Shown: positions 24,455-32,528, counted from the first letter of the stretch. The stretch: 35,220 nt of DNA from Candidatus Kuenenia stuttgartensis (GCA_945876185.1 CAMCMZ010000039.1:1-35220); one strand, 5' to 3'. The notes: a model not told the origin generated them from the sequence alone. Made by a program: numbers and translations.

Positions 24455-25567
24455 TTAGCGCGTCGGCGCGAACCACAACGGCGGCAGGCGGATCGGCGCG
24501 GCCAGCGCCAGGACGTGCACCGCATCGGCCGCACGCGGCCCGGCGGCCTGCAAGAGTTCAGGCGCCACCGGGGCCGGGCCAGCCTTCGCCCAGCCGCACA
24601 GGACGGTGGACATTTCACGCGGGGCGATGGCTAGGTGCCAAGCCGCCCAGGCCCAGGCCAGGCGCTCTTCACCGGTTTTCAGCGTGGTGCCCGTTTCGGC
24701 GTAGAGGAACTGGCGATCGCGACCGGGGATGCCGGCCTTTACCGGATCTTGACCCTGAAGCAGCGCGAGGATCCACGGCCAGGGCGGCGCCGTCAGCGCC
24801 GTGCGCAGGGCCACCTGCTCGCCAGGACGTTGATCGGTGGGCAGGGCGGCGATCGCCCATGCCTGCCAGACGGGCACGGTGCCATCAGCCAGGAAGACGG
24901 CGAAGGACGCCACCTGGGTCGGCGCCATCTCGCCCGCGTCGATCAGCGGTGCAGCGAGGAAAATCCGGGCGAGTGGCGGCATGCTGACAAAACGGTCGGT
25001 TTTCAGCACCAGGAAGGCGCGCGCCCTCGCGGCGGCGGCATCGATGGAGGCGTCGCCGGGCAGGGCCTGGAGCGCGCAGGCGGCGAGTCCGGTGGCGACG
25101 ACTGAATCAGAGCCCGGAAAGGACCCGTCTGGTTTCTGGTCTGCGACGAGCGCGCGCTGGATCGCCGCGATCGCCGCCGCATCGCTGCTGATACCGGCCA
25201 GGACGACACGGCCGGTGGCCGCCCGTGTCGCCAACGACGTGGGCAACAGGGCGATCGGAGCTGAGGCGACGTCGAGGGCCGGGGCCTCCGTCGGAATCAA
25301 CTGCGTTGCTACCGGCGCGATCGGTTCGGCCCGGGGCATCTTCGGCACGAGCAGGAAGCGGAAGATCAAGGCGCAGGCAAAGAAGAAGATCGCGAGGTGG
25401 AGCAGGCCGCTGCCCCAGGACGATACCCGGTCGGCGCGCTGGGCGGCGCGCACGGTGTTGACCGACTGCGCGACCTGCTGGTAGGTGATGGTGATCTTCT
25501 CGCCGCAGCCTCGGCAGAAGCGCGTGCCGAGCGGATTGATCGTGCCACAGAGCGGACAGGGCAGCAT
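24455..25567 (-). CDS. Zinc-ribbon, single-TM protein with alpha-toroid-like domain
   Basis: A 370-residue protein I do not recognise as a named family. It starts with a zinc ribbon, Cys4-x2-Cys7 and Cys18-x2-Cys21, then one membrane span (53-74). A linker of some 45 residues follows and then a helical Ala/Leu-rich domain (about 130-360). That domain contains an alpha/alpha-toroid-like QKPDGSFPG motif, as in terpene cyclases and prenyltransferases, and repeated helical pairs. Topology is ribbon in the cytoplasm, toroid outside. Its ATG overlaps the stop of the preceding gene (TGATG), so translation is coupled. It may be a structural or assembly protein; no catalytic residue is evident. Confidence 0.7.
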   Translation of the reverse strand: MLPCPLCGTINPLGTRFCRGCGEKITITYQQVAQSVNTVRAAQRADRVSSWGSGLLHLAIFFFACALIFRFLLVPKMPRAEPIAPVATQLIPTEAPALDVASAPIALLPTSLATRAATGRVVLAGISSDAAAIAAIQRALVADQKPDGSFPGSDSVVATGLAACALQALPGDASIDAAAARARAFLVLKTDRFVSMPPLARIFLAAPLIDAGEMAPTQVASFAVFLADGTVPVWQAWAIAALPTDQRPGEQVALRTALTAPPWPWILALLQGQDPVKAGIPGRDRQFLYAETGTTLKTGEERLAWAWAAWHLAIAPREMSTVLCGWAKAGPAPVAPELLQAAGPRAADAVHVLALAAPIRLPPLWFAPTR

Positions 25568-26961
25568 CAGGGTTTGACCTCGCCGGAGAACACCGACCGG
25601 GTACCGAGGAGGATCTGGATCATCGGCGCCACCCCGGTCTTGGGCGGCAGGGTGGCGACGACCAGGGTGCCCTGCCGGTTGATGTCTGCCGGCGCCACGG
25701 GCACGCCGTCGACGCGCACCACCACGGGATCGGTGGGAATGGTGCCGAGACGGTTGCTAAGGTGGAAGCTGAGCAATCCCAGATCGTTCACTGGGGCGCT
25801 GACGCGCGGCTGGTGCTCGGGCTTCTGGTCTTCGGCCAGCTGGATCAACCGCCCTTCAGCGGACAGCAGGGCGACGCGCAGCCGTGCCTGGAACTCCTGC
25901 GGCAGGGCATCGTGAAGTTGCCGCGCCAATTCCGCCCGGCCGCGTTCCAGGCAGTGCCGGGCCAGCGTTTCGCGTTCGGCCGGGGATCGGCCAGCGGCGT
26001 TCTTGACCCGCAGCGCCAGGGGATCGTTGGCGGACGCGCCGGTATCCAGGCGACCGGCCACCGTGCCCGCCGCAGCGACGGACGCGATGACCTCGGCGCG
26101 ATCCGGCGCGATGGCGGCAAGGCGGCCCAGAAGCGCCTCGCGTCGGGGCGCGTCGGTGATCGCCTTCGCCACCTGGAGCAGCTTGGCCTTGTCCCACTTG
26201 GCATCGAGCGCGGCGAGCACGAGTTGCAGTTCGTTGCGTTGCGGATGGCGAGGCTGGAGCAGCACCAGCGCGCCAGCGCTGTCGCTGAGCAGCGCCCGGT
26301 CCCCGGTGCGCCAGGCCGCTGCGAGCAAGCGCGGCAGGGTGACCGTCAGGGTGGCGGCGAACGGTTGGTCTTCGCCAGTGGGCAGCTTCGGCTTGTCTGC
26401 GGTGGCGGCCTTAAACCAGGCCAGGTCGGCGTCGGGAATCCCATCCGGCAGCGGCTTGCCGAGCAGGACGGCGTTGATCCCGCGCGCGGCGCCAACGGCG
26501 GCGCGGTCCGCGACCGGGCAGCGCTGGGCCAGGAGGTCCAGATCGGTCGTGATCTCGGCGCTGGCGAGGTCGCTCGCCGCGAGCACCGTCGCCGGCAGCG
26601 ATGGCATGAGGTCACGCGCATCCCGGGCGGACATCTGGGCGGCCGAGCGGTTCCCGCCGAGACGCAGCACCGTCGCGTGATCGAGGGCATTCCCAGCGCG
26701 CCAACGCTGGATGCCGGACCAGGTGAAGCCGACCCCGATCACGATCAGCACTCCGGCGGCGATCAACTGCACCGCGCCCCAGGACAGCGACAGCCAGTTG
26801 CCCAGGCGCAGGCGCGACATGGCCTCGTCGGCGAGTGTGCCGGGCTTGCTGGCCGCGCTGGGCTTGCTCACGCCGGGTTTGCTGGTCGCGCCGGGCTTGC
26901 CGTTCATGACTGGCTTGCCGCTCACGCCGGGCTTGCCGCTCACGCCGGGCTTGCCGTTCAT
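25567..26961 (-). CDS. Single-TM protein with GKPG-repeat N-terminus and helical repeats
   Basis: A 464-residue protein of no recognised family. The first 41 residues are a low-complexity (GKPGVS)n-like tail, with a second in-frame Met at 19 and a third at 48. One membrane span lies at about 59-82, then a long Ala/Leu-rich helical region (about 85-350) resembling TPR or solenoid repeats. The C-terminal 90 residues look beta-rich (PVNDLGLLSFHLSNRL ... DPVVVRVDGVPVAPADI ... LVVATLPPKTGVAPMIQILLG). ATG 26961 overlaps the upstream stop as ATGA and its own stop overlaps the next start. The three proteins of this operon each have one membrane span and extracytoplasmic mass, so they could form a complex. 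Confidence 0.7.
   Translation of the reverse strand: MNGKPGVSGKPGVSGKPVMNGKPGATSKPGVSKPSAASKPGTLADEAMSRLRLGNWLSLSWGAVQLIAAGVLIVIGVGFTWSGIQRWRAGNALDHATVLRLGGNRSAAQMSARDARDLMPSLPATVLAASDLASAEITTDLDLLAQRCPVADRAAVGAARGINAVLLGKPLPDGIPDADLAWFKAATADKPKLPTGEDQPFAATLTVTLPRLLAAAWRTGDRALLSDSAGALVLLQPRHPQRNELQLVLAALDAKWDKAKLLQVAKAITDAPRREALLGRLAAIAPDRAEVIASVAAAGTVAGRLDTGASANDPLALRVKNAAGRSPAERETLARHCLERGRAELARQLHDALPQEFQARLRVALLSAEGRLIQLAEDQKPEHQPRVSAPVNDLGLLSFHLSNRLGTIPTDPVVVRVDGVPVAPADINRQGTLVVATLPPKTGVAPMIQILLGTRSVFSGEVKP
26878..26961. repeat. 18-bp-type coding microrepeats (GKPG) at a gene start
   Basis: Short GC-rich repeats encoding (G/S)KPG(V/A)(S/T) lie in the first 28 codons of the single-TM protein gene. 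The units are 18 bp or multiples of 3, so copy-number change keeps the frame. Two ATG codons lie within the repeat. Confidence 0.8.
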
Positions 26962-27431
26962 GGCAGTTCACTCAGGCGGCCACGGATCGCCGCCTCTGGC
27001 AACGGGCCGAACGCGACGGAATCCAGGCGATGGTACGAACTCACGACGTAGACGTGGCCGGCTGGCACGAGCAGCGGTCCACTGTCGGGCTGGTTCGCGA
27101 CCGGATTCTTCACCGCCGCGTCGTTGCCGTTCACCTTCACCGCACCGCCGACGATGGCGACCCGGTCGCCCGGTTTGGCGATGATCCAGCCGAAGCACGC
27201 CTGCTTGTCGGCATCCTGACCCAGCCGGTAACAGACGCCGTCTCCGGGGCGCAGCGCGTCGGGTGGGACGCCGACCTCCAGACCATAGCCCTCGTAGGGC
27301 TTCAGGCCTTCAAGATCCGTGTAGTCCTGCGGCACGCTGACCCGCCGGGTGAGCGGCACAACGTAGACCACGAAGGCCCAGACGGCGGCGATCAGGAAGG
27401 CGATGCCGAGCCAATGTTTGATGACGTCCAC
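26958..27431 (-). CDS. Signal-peptidase I-like (S26) membrane protein lacking catalytic Ser and Lys
   Basis: A 157-residue protein with one N-terminal membrane span (about 6-27) and an S26-type beta domain. Recognisable are box C (RPGDGVCYR), the box D region (WIIAKPGDRVAIVGGAVKVNG) and box E (VPAGHVYVVSSYHRLDSVAFGPLPEAAIRGRL). The box B Ser-Met-x-Pro with the nucleophile is replaced by GLEVGVPPDAL, and the position of the general-base Lys, six residues before PGD, is Gly. It therefore looks like a pseudo-peptidase, perhaps a binding or scaffold protein; activity via other residues cannot be excluded. GTG 27431 is preferred because the TM helix follows and GAGAG lies 9 nt upstream; a frame to 27545 exists. 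It is the first gene of the coupled operon. Confidence 0.75.
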   Translation of the reverse strand: MDVIKHWLGIAFLIAAVWAFVVYVVPLTRRVSVPQDYTDLEGLKPYEGYGLEVGVPPDALRPGDGVCYRLGQDADKQACFGWIIAKPGDRVAIVGGAVKVNGNDAAVKNPVANQPDSGPLLVPAGHVYVVSSYHRLDSVAFGPLPEAAIRGRLSELP

Positions 27432-27571
27432 GAGTCGGACTCTCGCGCCATCCCGCCGACTGAGAAGACCCAGCCTGGGCACCGTCGGCCGGCGTATCAA
27501 CCTGGGCGGCGTATCCACCTGGGAGACAACCCGGCATTGCCGCACGCCGGCACGAAGTAGGTTCCACCCCG

Positions 27572-28207
27572 ATGGCCGAATACCCCTTCCTACCCGCCCC
27601 GGCGCTGTTCATCGTCCTGTCCGGACCCAGCGGAGCCGGCAAATCGACCCTGATGCGCCGCTTCCTGGAACGCAATCCCGGCGTCGACCGCTGCCTGTCG
27701 GTGACCACGCGGGCCCCGCGCGGCGAGGAACGCGACGGCGTCGACTACCACTTCGTCAGCGACGCGGAGTTCACCCGCCGCCGAGAAAACAACGAATTCC
27801 TCGAATGGGCCCAGGTGTTCGGCCGCCACGGCTATGCGACCCCTCGCGCCGGAGTCGTCGCCAGCCTGAACGCCGGCCGCAGCGTCATCAAGGATGTCGA
27901 TGTCCAGGGCGGGGCGCAGATCCGCGCCAGCTTTCCCGCCGCCGTCCAGGTCTTCGTGGTACCGAGTTCGCGTGCCGAGATCGAACGCCGCCTGCGCACG
28001 CGCGCAACTGACACCGAGGCCCAGATCGCCCGCCGCCTGGCCGAGGCCGACGCTGAACTGGCGCAGTGGCGCGCTTACGACCACCTGATCCTCAGCGATG
28101 AACTGGAAGCCGCTGCGCTCGACCTGGATGCGATCGTGCGCGCCGAGCGGCTGCGGATCAGCCGGGCCGGCCCTGCGCCCGCGTCGCCCTCATCGCCCTC
28201 GCCATAG
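27572..28207 (+). CDS. gmk: Guanylate kinase
   Basis: Transfers phosphate from ATP to GMP to give GDP in purine nucleotide synthesis. The P-loop GPSGAGKST is at residues 18-26. GMP-binding residues are in SVTTRAPRGEERDGVDYHFVS and the ENNEFLEWAQVFGRHGYATPR block, with VIKDVDVQGGAQI and the lid Arg residues in RRLRTRATDTEAQIARRL. The length of 211 residues is normal. It stands divergent from the signal-peptidase-like operon. Its last 50 bases overlap the last 50 bases of truA on the other strand, so the two messages are complementary at their ends. The Ser/Pro-rich tail after residue 195 is poorly conserved. Confidence 0.96.
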   Translation: MAEYPFLPAPALFIVLSGPSGAGKSTLMRRFLERNPGVDRCLSVTTRAPRGEERDGVDYHFVSDAEFTRRRENNEFLEWAQVFGRHGYATPRAGVVASLNAGRSVIKDVDVQGGAQIRASFPAAVQVFVVPSSRAEIERRLRTRATDTEAQIARRLAEADAELAQWRAYDHLILSDELEAAALDLDAIVRAERLRISRAGPAPASPSSPSP

Positions 28208-29045
28208 CCACGCTGACCCACGCCGGTTCGGGATCGTAGGCGACCCGCTCCAGACGCAGACCTTCGGCCGGGGCGACGTTGGCGAACTTGACCGCATTGC
28301 GCCCGGCGGCCATCAGGCGGCGGAAGTCCTCGACCGTCGCCCGCCCGCCCGCGACATGGACCATCGCGCCGACCAGGCCGCGGATCTGCTTGTAGAGGAA
28401 ACCGGTGCCGCTCAGGCGCAGCGTCCACTGGTCGGCACCGTCTTGCCGCGCATGCGACCAATCCGCCTCGGTGATCGTGCGCACCGGATCAGCGTCGTCG
28501 GAGTCGTTGTGGCGCAGGCAGGCGAAGCCGGAGAGGTCGTGCCGGCCCCGGATCAGCGCGGCGAGTTCCGCGAGACGTTCAGGATCGTCGAGTTCGCGCA
28601 GCCACCACGCGGTACGGTCGAGCACCAGCCGCACCGGCCGCACCGACAACCGATAGACGTAGGTCTTGCCGCTCGCCGCGCTGATCGCGTTGAACCCGGC
28701 CGCGACCGGGGCCACCGCGCGCACCGCGACATCGCGCGGCAGGTTGCCGTTGAGCGCGCTAAGGATCAGGGCCGGATCACGTTCCTGCCGCAACCGCACA
28801 TCGGCGGTCAGCCACGATGCCGACACGCCGGTATCGAGCCGGCTGGCGAGACGCAGGTGGACTGACGCGCCGTCAAGTTTTTCCAGGGCAGCGGCGAGCA
28901 CCGCGTGCAGGGTACGCTCGCCCTTGCCCTGGACCTGGGTGCCGCAGAAGCCGGCTCCGTCGAACTCGACCGCTAGGGCGTATGCGTGCCCACCGGTTTG
29001 ACCACAGCGCAGGTCACGATCGCTGGCGCCCGGGTCGGATTCCAT
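28158..29045 (-). CDS. truA: tRNA pseudouridine(38-40) synthase TruA
   Basis: Converts uridines 38-40 in the tRNA anticodon arm to pseudouridine. The catalytic Asp71 is in SRLDTGVSA, which corresponds to the usual RTDAGVHA; the His-to-Ser and Thr-to-Leu changes are unusual for bacteria but the Asp and Arg are kept. Other blocks are YALAVEFDGAGFCGTQ, AISAASGKTYVYRL, FTGT-like LSGTGFLYKQIRGLVGAMV and the late VKFANVAPAEGLRLERVAY. Length is 295 residues. The start is ATG 29045, 11 bp after the pcnB stop, so the genes are probably co-transcribed. The 3' end overlaps gmk by 50 bp. Confidence 0.95.
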   Translation of the reverse strand: MESDPGASDRDLRCGQTGGHAYALAVEFDGAGFCGTQVQGKGERTLHAVLAAALEKLDGASVHLRLASRLDTGVSASWLTADVRLRQERDPALILSALNGNLPRDVAVRAVAPVAAGFNAISAASGKTYVYRLSVRPVRLVLDRTAWWLRELDDPERLAELAALIRGRHDLSGFACLRHNDSDDADPVRTITEADWSHARQDGADQWTLRLSGTGFLYKQIRGLVGAMVHVAGGRATVEDFRRLMAAGRNAVKFANVAPAEGLRLERVAYDPEPAWVSVAMARAMRATRAQGRPG

Positions 29046-29056
29046 GGTCGAAGCGC

Positions 29057-30391
29057 TCAGGCTTCGCCGTCGTCCACCAGTTCAGGTTCGACGAACTCGG
29101 CGTCGTCTTCGACCTCATCCGCCGCGCCGTTGCGTCCATTGGGCAGGCGTCCGCCGCCGGTGCGGCCACGGAAGCTGAAGATGTCACGGCGGTCGGGCGA
29201 ATCCGCCAGGCCGCCGATCTGGCTGCCGAGCGACTCCCGCGCTGCGATCCAGGTCTGGCGCACGGGTTCGAGTTCCGCCACCTGGCCGAAGGCGAGTTCA
29301 TGCACCCGCCAGGCCTGGTCGAACCACGGGCTGGCGGCGAAGCGGCGCACACGCTTGGACAGGTGCGCGAAGAACAGCAGATACAACTGCGCACGCAGCA
29401 GTTCGACCACGGAATTGATCAGGCGCTTGGGCAATTCCATCTTCAGGCCCAGTTCGCGCACCTCGGCGGTGACCCGCGCCGCGACCTGGTTGAAGTTGTC
29501 GCGGCCGACGTCGACGGTGTCGAGGAGCGGCACGAACAGGCCGGTGGCAAGGATCTCCAGCGGATAGAACCAGCCCTGTTCCGCTGCCTGGTCGACATTG
29601 CGGAAGTATTCCAGGATCTGGGCAAAGCCGTCCTCGCCGATCTCCTTGACCCAGTCCGGGTAGAGCTGGTGCAGCATCCCTGCCTGCCATAAGAGGCGCA
29701 GGCCGTTCTCGCGATTGGCCTGGATGATGGTGCGGAAAATCTCTTCGGTGACCCGGAAGCGGCTTGCCTTGTGGATGCCCTCCAGGCTGGCGGCCAATCC
29801 CACTGCGGTCTGGGTCTCGAAGTCGAAGCCGAAGCGCGCGGCGAACTTGATCGCGCGCAGCATGCGTACCGGATCCTCGGCAAAGCGCGTCCTGGGGTCG
29901 CCGATCGCGCGCACCAGGCGGTCGCGGATGTCCTCGACCCCACCGGTGTAGTCGATCACGGCGAAGTCGCGGATGTCGTAAAACAGGGAATTCACCGTGA
30001 AATCGCGGCGGAATGCGTCGGATTCCAGATCGCCCCACTGGTTGTCGTCGTCGATGTAGAGATCGTCGCTGCCGTCCGGCGGCTCGATCGCGCTGCGCAA
30101 GGTCGCGACCTCGACGTTCTTCGGCCCGAAGAAGACGTGGATCAGACGGAATCGGCGGCCGACCTCGCGCGAATTGCGGAACAGCCGGCGCAGGTCGCGC
30201 GGCCGCGCGTTGGTCGCGACGTCGAAGTCCTTGGGCTTCTTGCCCATCAGCAGGTCGCGCACGGCGCCGCCGACAAGGTACGCCTCGAAGCCGGCGTCCT
30301 TGAGCTTGTACATCACCTTCAGCGTGTCGTGGTCGATGTCCTTGCGTGAGATGGGATGGTCGGGGCGGGGGATGATGCGTGGCGTGGCCAT
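29057..30391 (-). CDS. pcnB: Polynucleotide adenylyltransferase (poly(A) polymerase I type)
   Basis: A class II nucleotidyltransferase of the PcnB/CCA-adding superfamily, adding poly(A) tails that speed RNA decay. LVGGAVRDLLMGKKPKDFDVATNA contains the nucleotide-binding Gly-Gly and the catalytic Asp55 and Asp57. RDFTVNSLFYD and EDPVRMLRAIKFAARFGF are typical of the family. The PcnB-like head (ISRKDIDHDTLKVMYKL) and 444-residue length favour poly(A) polymerase over CCA-adding enzyme. The last 60 residues are acidic and Gly/Arg-rich, unlike the E. coli basic tail. It lies upstream of truA on the same strand; the 141-bp gap before it shows nothing else. Confidence 0.92.
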   Translation of the reverse strand: MATPRIIPRPDHPISRKDIDHDTLKVMYKLKDAGFEAYLVGGAVRDLLMGKKPKDFDVATNARPRDLRRLFRNSREVGRRFRLIHVFFGPKNVEVATLRSAIEPPDGSDDLYIDDDNQWGDLESDAFRRDFTVNSLFYDIRDFAVIDYTGGVEDIRDRLVRAIGDPRTRFAEDPVRMLRAIKFAARFGFDFETQTAVGLAASLEGIHKASRFRVTEEIFRTIIQANRENGLRLLWQAGMLHQLYPDWVKEIGEDGFAQILEYFRNVDQAAEQGWFYPLEILATGLFVPLLDTVDVGRDNFNQVAARVTAEVRELGLKMELPKRLINSVVELLRAQLYLLFFAHLSKRVRRFAASPWFDQAWRVHELAFGQVAELEPVRQTWIAARESLGSQIGGLADSPDRRDIFSFRGRTGGGRLPNGRNGAADEVEDDAEFVEPELVDDGEA

Positions 30392-30532
30392 GCGCGTCCT
30401 TGTGGGGATCGTTTCGGCCGCACCGTGGTCGCCATTTCAGGACGCTTTGGTGGGGCCGGGGGAGGTTGGAAAGGGGAGGAAACTACCTGGTGAAGATGCG
30501 GAAAGCCGGGCGGTCGGCCGGCACGGGCGGGA

Positions 30533-31501
30533 TCAACGATCCCGGCTGGTGATGAAGGAGGCAAGCTGGTGCAGGCGGTCGCGCGCGGATCCAGACGGAA
30601 ATGCGGCGAGCGCGTCGGTGGCGGTGCGGACGTGGATGCGCGCGGTGTCGAGCGCGCTGGCGATGCCACCGCGACGTTCGATCTCGGTTCGACCCCACGC
30701 GATGTCGGCGGCGATGCGCTGGAAGAACTCCCGGCGTTCCGTCGCTGGCGTCGCCGCCAGCGCGCGCAGCACCGGCAGGGTCATGCGGCCGCGTTCCAGG
30801 TCGGTGGTCAGGGTCTTGCCGATTTTTTCCGCGTCACCGGACAGATCGAGGCAGTCGTCGACGATCTGGAAGGCCATGCCGCACGCGCGGCCGTAGGCTG
30901 CCGCGCAGGCGACCTGCGTGGGTGTCCCACCACTGGCACCGAACTCGCTCGACAGTTCGCACAGCGCGGCGGTCTTGGCGTAGATGATGCGGTCGTATTC
31001 CGCTTCGCTGAGGTCCTGGTTGCGGGCAGTCAGCTGCTGGTGCAGTTCGCCCCGACACACCGCGTTGGTCGTTTCGGTCAGGCGCTGCATCAGGCGATGG
31101 CGCGCATTCAGCGGCGCCAGCGACTCGGGCAGGTTGGCGACAAGGTGAAACGCCCGGGTGTAGAAGTAATCGCCGAGCAGGACCGAGGTGGTGTTGCCGA
31201 AGCGGACGTGGGCAGTCGGCTGGTTCCGGCGCTGCACCGCATCGTCGATCAAGTCATCGTGGATCAGGGTTGCGGTGTGGATCAGCTCCACTGCAGCGGC
31301 CAGGCGATGGTGCAGGTTGGTCGCGCCCGAACACGCGTCCGCCATCAGCAAGGTCAAGGCAGGACGCAGCATCTTGCCGTGGAAACGGCCGAGATCCGCG
31401 ATCAGTCCGGTAATCCTGGGCTCGTCGTCACTCAGGGCGGCGGCCATCGCCGTCTCGACCGCGGCGAAATGGCCGGCGAGCGGCGCGAACAGCTCCAGCA
31501 T
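30533..31501 (-). CDS. Polyprenyl diphosphate synthase (IspB/HepT type)
   Basis: A trans-isoprenyl diphosphate synthase that makes the long chain for a quinone side chain. The first Asp-rich motif DDLID is at 82-86 in TLIHDDLIDDAVQRR and the second, DDCLD, at 215-219 in FQIVDDCLDLSGD. GKMLRPALTLL is the IPP-binding Lys/Arg block and KTLTTDLERGRMTLPVL follows the second motif. The residues just before the first motif are Ala-Thr, small, which fits a long-chain product, but chain length cannot be set from sequence. Length is 322 residues. Its ATG directly follows the stop of the HTH-receiver gene with no gap, so translation is probably coupled. Confidence 0.93.
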   Translation of the reverse strand: MLELFAPLAGHFAAVETAMAAALSDDEPRITGLIADLGRFHGKMLRPALTLLMADACSGATNLHHRLAAAVELIHTATLIHDDLIDDAVQRRNQPTAHVRFGNTTSVLLGDYFYTRAFHLVANLPESLAPLNARHRLMQRLTETTNAVCRGELHQQLTARNQDLSEAEYDRIIYAKTAALCELSSEFGASGGTPTQVACAAAYGRACGMAFQIVDDCLDLSGDAEKIGKTLTTDLERGRMTLPVLRALAATPATERREFFQRIAADIAWGRTEIERRGGIASALDTARIHVRTATDALAAFPSGSARDRLHQLASFITSRDR

Positions 31502-32122
31502 TCAACCCTGCTTGGCCTCGGGCGAAACCTGCTTGGCGATATCCTGGAGAGTCTTGCCCAGCAGCTCGACGCTGACCGGCTTGCGCATGGAGGCCACGAT
31601 CTGCGGGTTGAGGCGGGCGAGTTCCTCGATGCGGTCGAACGGCTCGTAGGCCGAGACCACGATCACCTTGCTGTCAGCGAGTTCCGGCCGGCGCAGCAGT
31701 TCCTGCAGCACGGCGAAGCCGTCCATGCCCGGCATCATGATGTCGAGGAGGAGGATCTGCGGGTGGACATTGCCGACCGCGATGCACGTGTCGACGCCAT
31801 TGACCGCCTCGTGGATGGCGGCCTCTGGCAGGTAACGCTCGGTCACCTTGCGCAGCAGGAGCACCACGTCCGGATGGTCGTCGGCGATCAGCACGTTCAG
31901 CTTGTTGCTGACCGGCTTGCGGCGATGCGCCGCCGCGCCCACGTCGGGGATGCCAAAGGTGCGACAGAATTCATCCAGATCCTGGGGCCGCACGCGGAAG
32001 TGACCGCTTGGCAAACTGTAGGCCTTCAGGTGCCCACTGATGATCCAGCGGTAGACCGTGGTGCGGCTGACGTTGCAACGCTTGGCAACCTTGCCGAGGC
32101 TGAGATGTTCGTCGAGACTCAT
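31502..32122 (-). CDS. HTH-receiver fusion: excisionase-type helix-turn-helix followed by REC domain
   Basis: A 206-residue regulator with reversed domain order. Residues 8-55 form a MerR/excisionase-type HTH (LGKVAKRCNVSRTTVYRWIISGHL ... LPSGHFRVRPQDLDEF). The receiver domain (75-200) has acidic pair Asp81-Asp82, phosphoacceptor Asp127 in LLLDIMMPGMDG, a conserved Ser in VIVVSAYE and Lys in MRKPVS, so it should accept phosphate. Such fusions are seen in Planctomycetota but their targets are unknown to me. ATG 32122 is chosen as the protein's conserved start; the frame to 32254 is unconserved. No histidine kinase is nearby, so it is an orphan regulator. The stop abuts the polyprenyl synthase start. 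Confidence 0.9.
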   Translation of the reverse strand: MSLDEHLSLGKVAKRCNVSRTTVYRWIISGHLKAYSLPSGHFRVRPQDLDEFCRTFGIPDVGAAAHRRKPVSNKLNVLIADDHPDVVLLLRKVTERYLPEAAIHEAVNGVDTCIAVGNVHPQILLLDIMMPGMDGFAVLQELLRRPELADSKVIVVSAYEPFDRIEELARLNPQIVASMRKPVSVELLGKTLQDIAKQVSPEAKQG

Positions 32123-32528
32123 GGTGCGGAGGTATCCATGTTCAAGGGGAATGGGCCTTATAGCGGAGGCGTCATGTGCCGCAAGATCAGCGGGGCGCTG
32201 TCCCGCCACGCCCTGCCAGGGCCAATGGCCCTGGACCCGCCGTTTGCCCGGCATGACGGTTTCACCGCGTCCTTGCGTAATTCCGCGCGGTTGCCCGGGA
32301 TGGGCGGGGGCGCTTCGCTGCCCCGCCAGCGTTCACAGGGAAACGTCGTACCGTCCATTCGGCCCCATTGTCACGGAAATGAGACTAAAACGCTTGCGCC
32401 TGGGACCGCCGGTTTGCAACCGGCAGTTGGCCAATTCGCACGTGATTGCCCAGATGGGCGGGGGGCGCTGCGCTGCTCCGCCGGCGTTCTCTGCGGCAAG
32501 GGCAGGGCCTGGATCACCTGCGGGGGAC
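32123..32528. repeat. 406-bp intergenic mosaic of hairpin repeats
   Basis: The gap between the HTH-receiver gene and the copper ATPase stop contains several separate repeats. A perfect 9-bp inverted repeat CCAGGGCCA/TGGCCCTGG spans 32216-32234. A 44-nt sequence occurs twice in direct orientation (32291-32334 and 32446-32489) with a GGCGGGG/CCCCGCC-type hairpin. A 38-nt unit (32387-32424) is the reverse complement of 9589-9627 in the 9.6-kb element, with one mismatch. No coding sequence is supported. Confidence 0.75.

Noticed and set aside
25762..27051. Plus-strand open frame of 429 codons opposite the GKPG-repeat protein
   Set aside because: Rich in Gln/Arg/Gly without domain; the minus strand has overlapping coupled genes with a TM segment.
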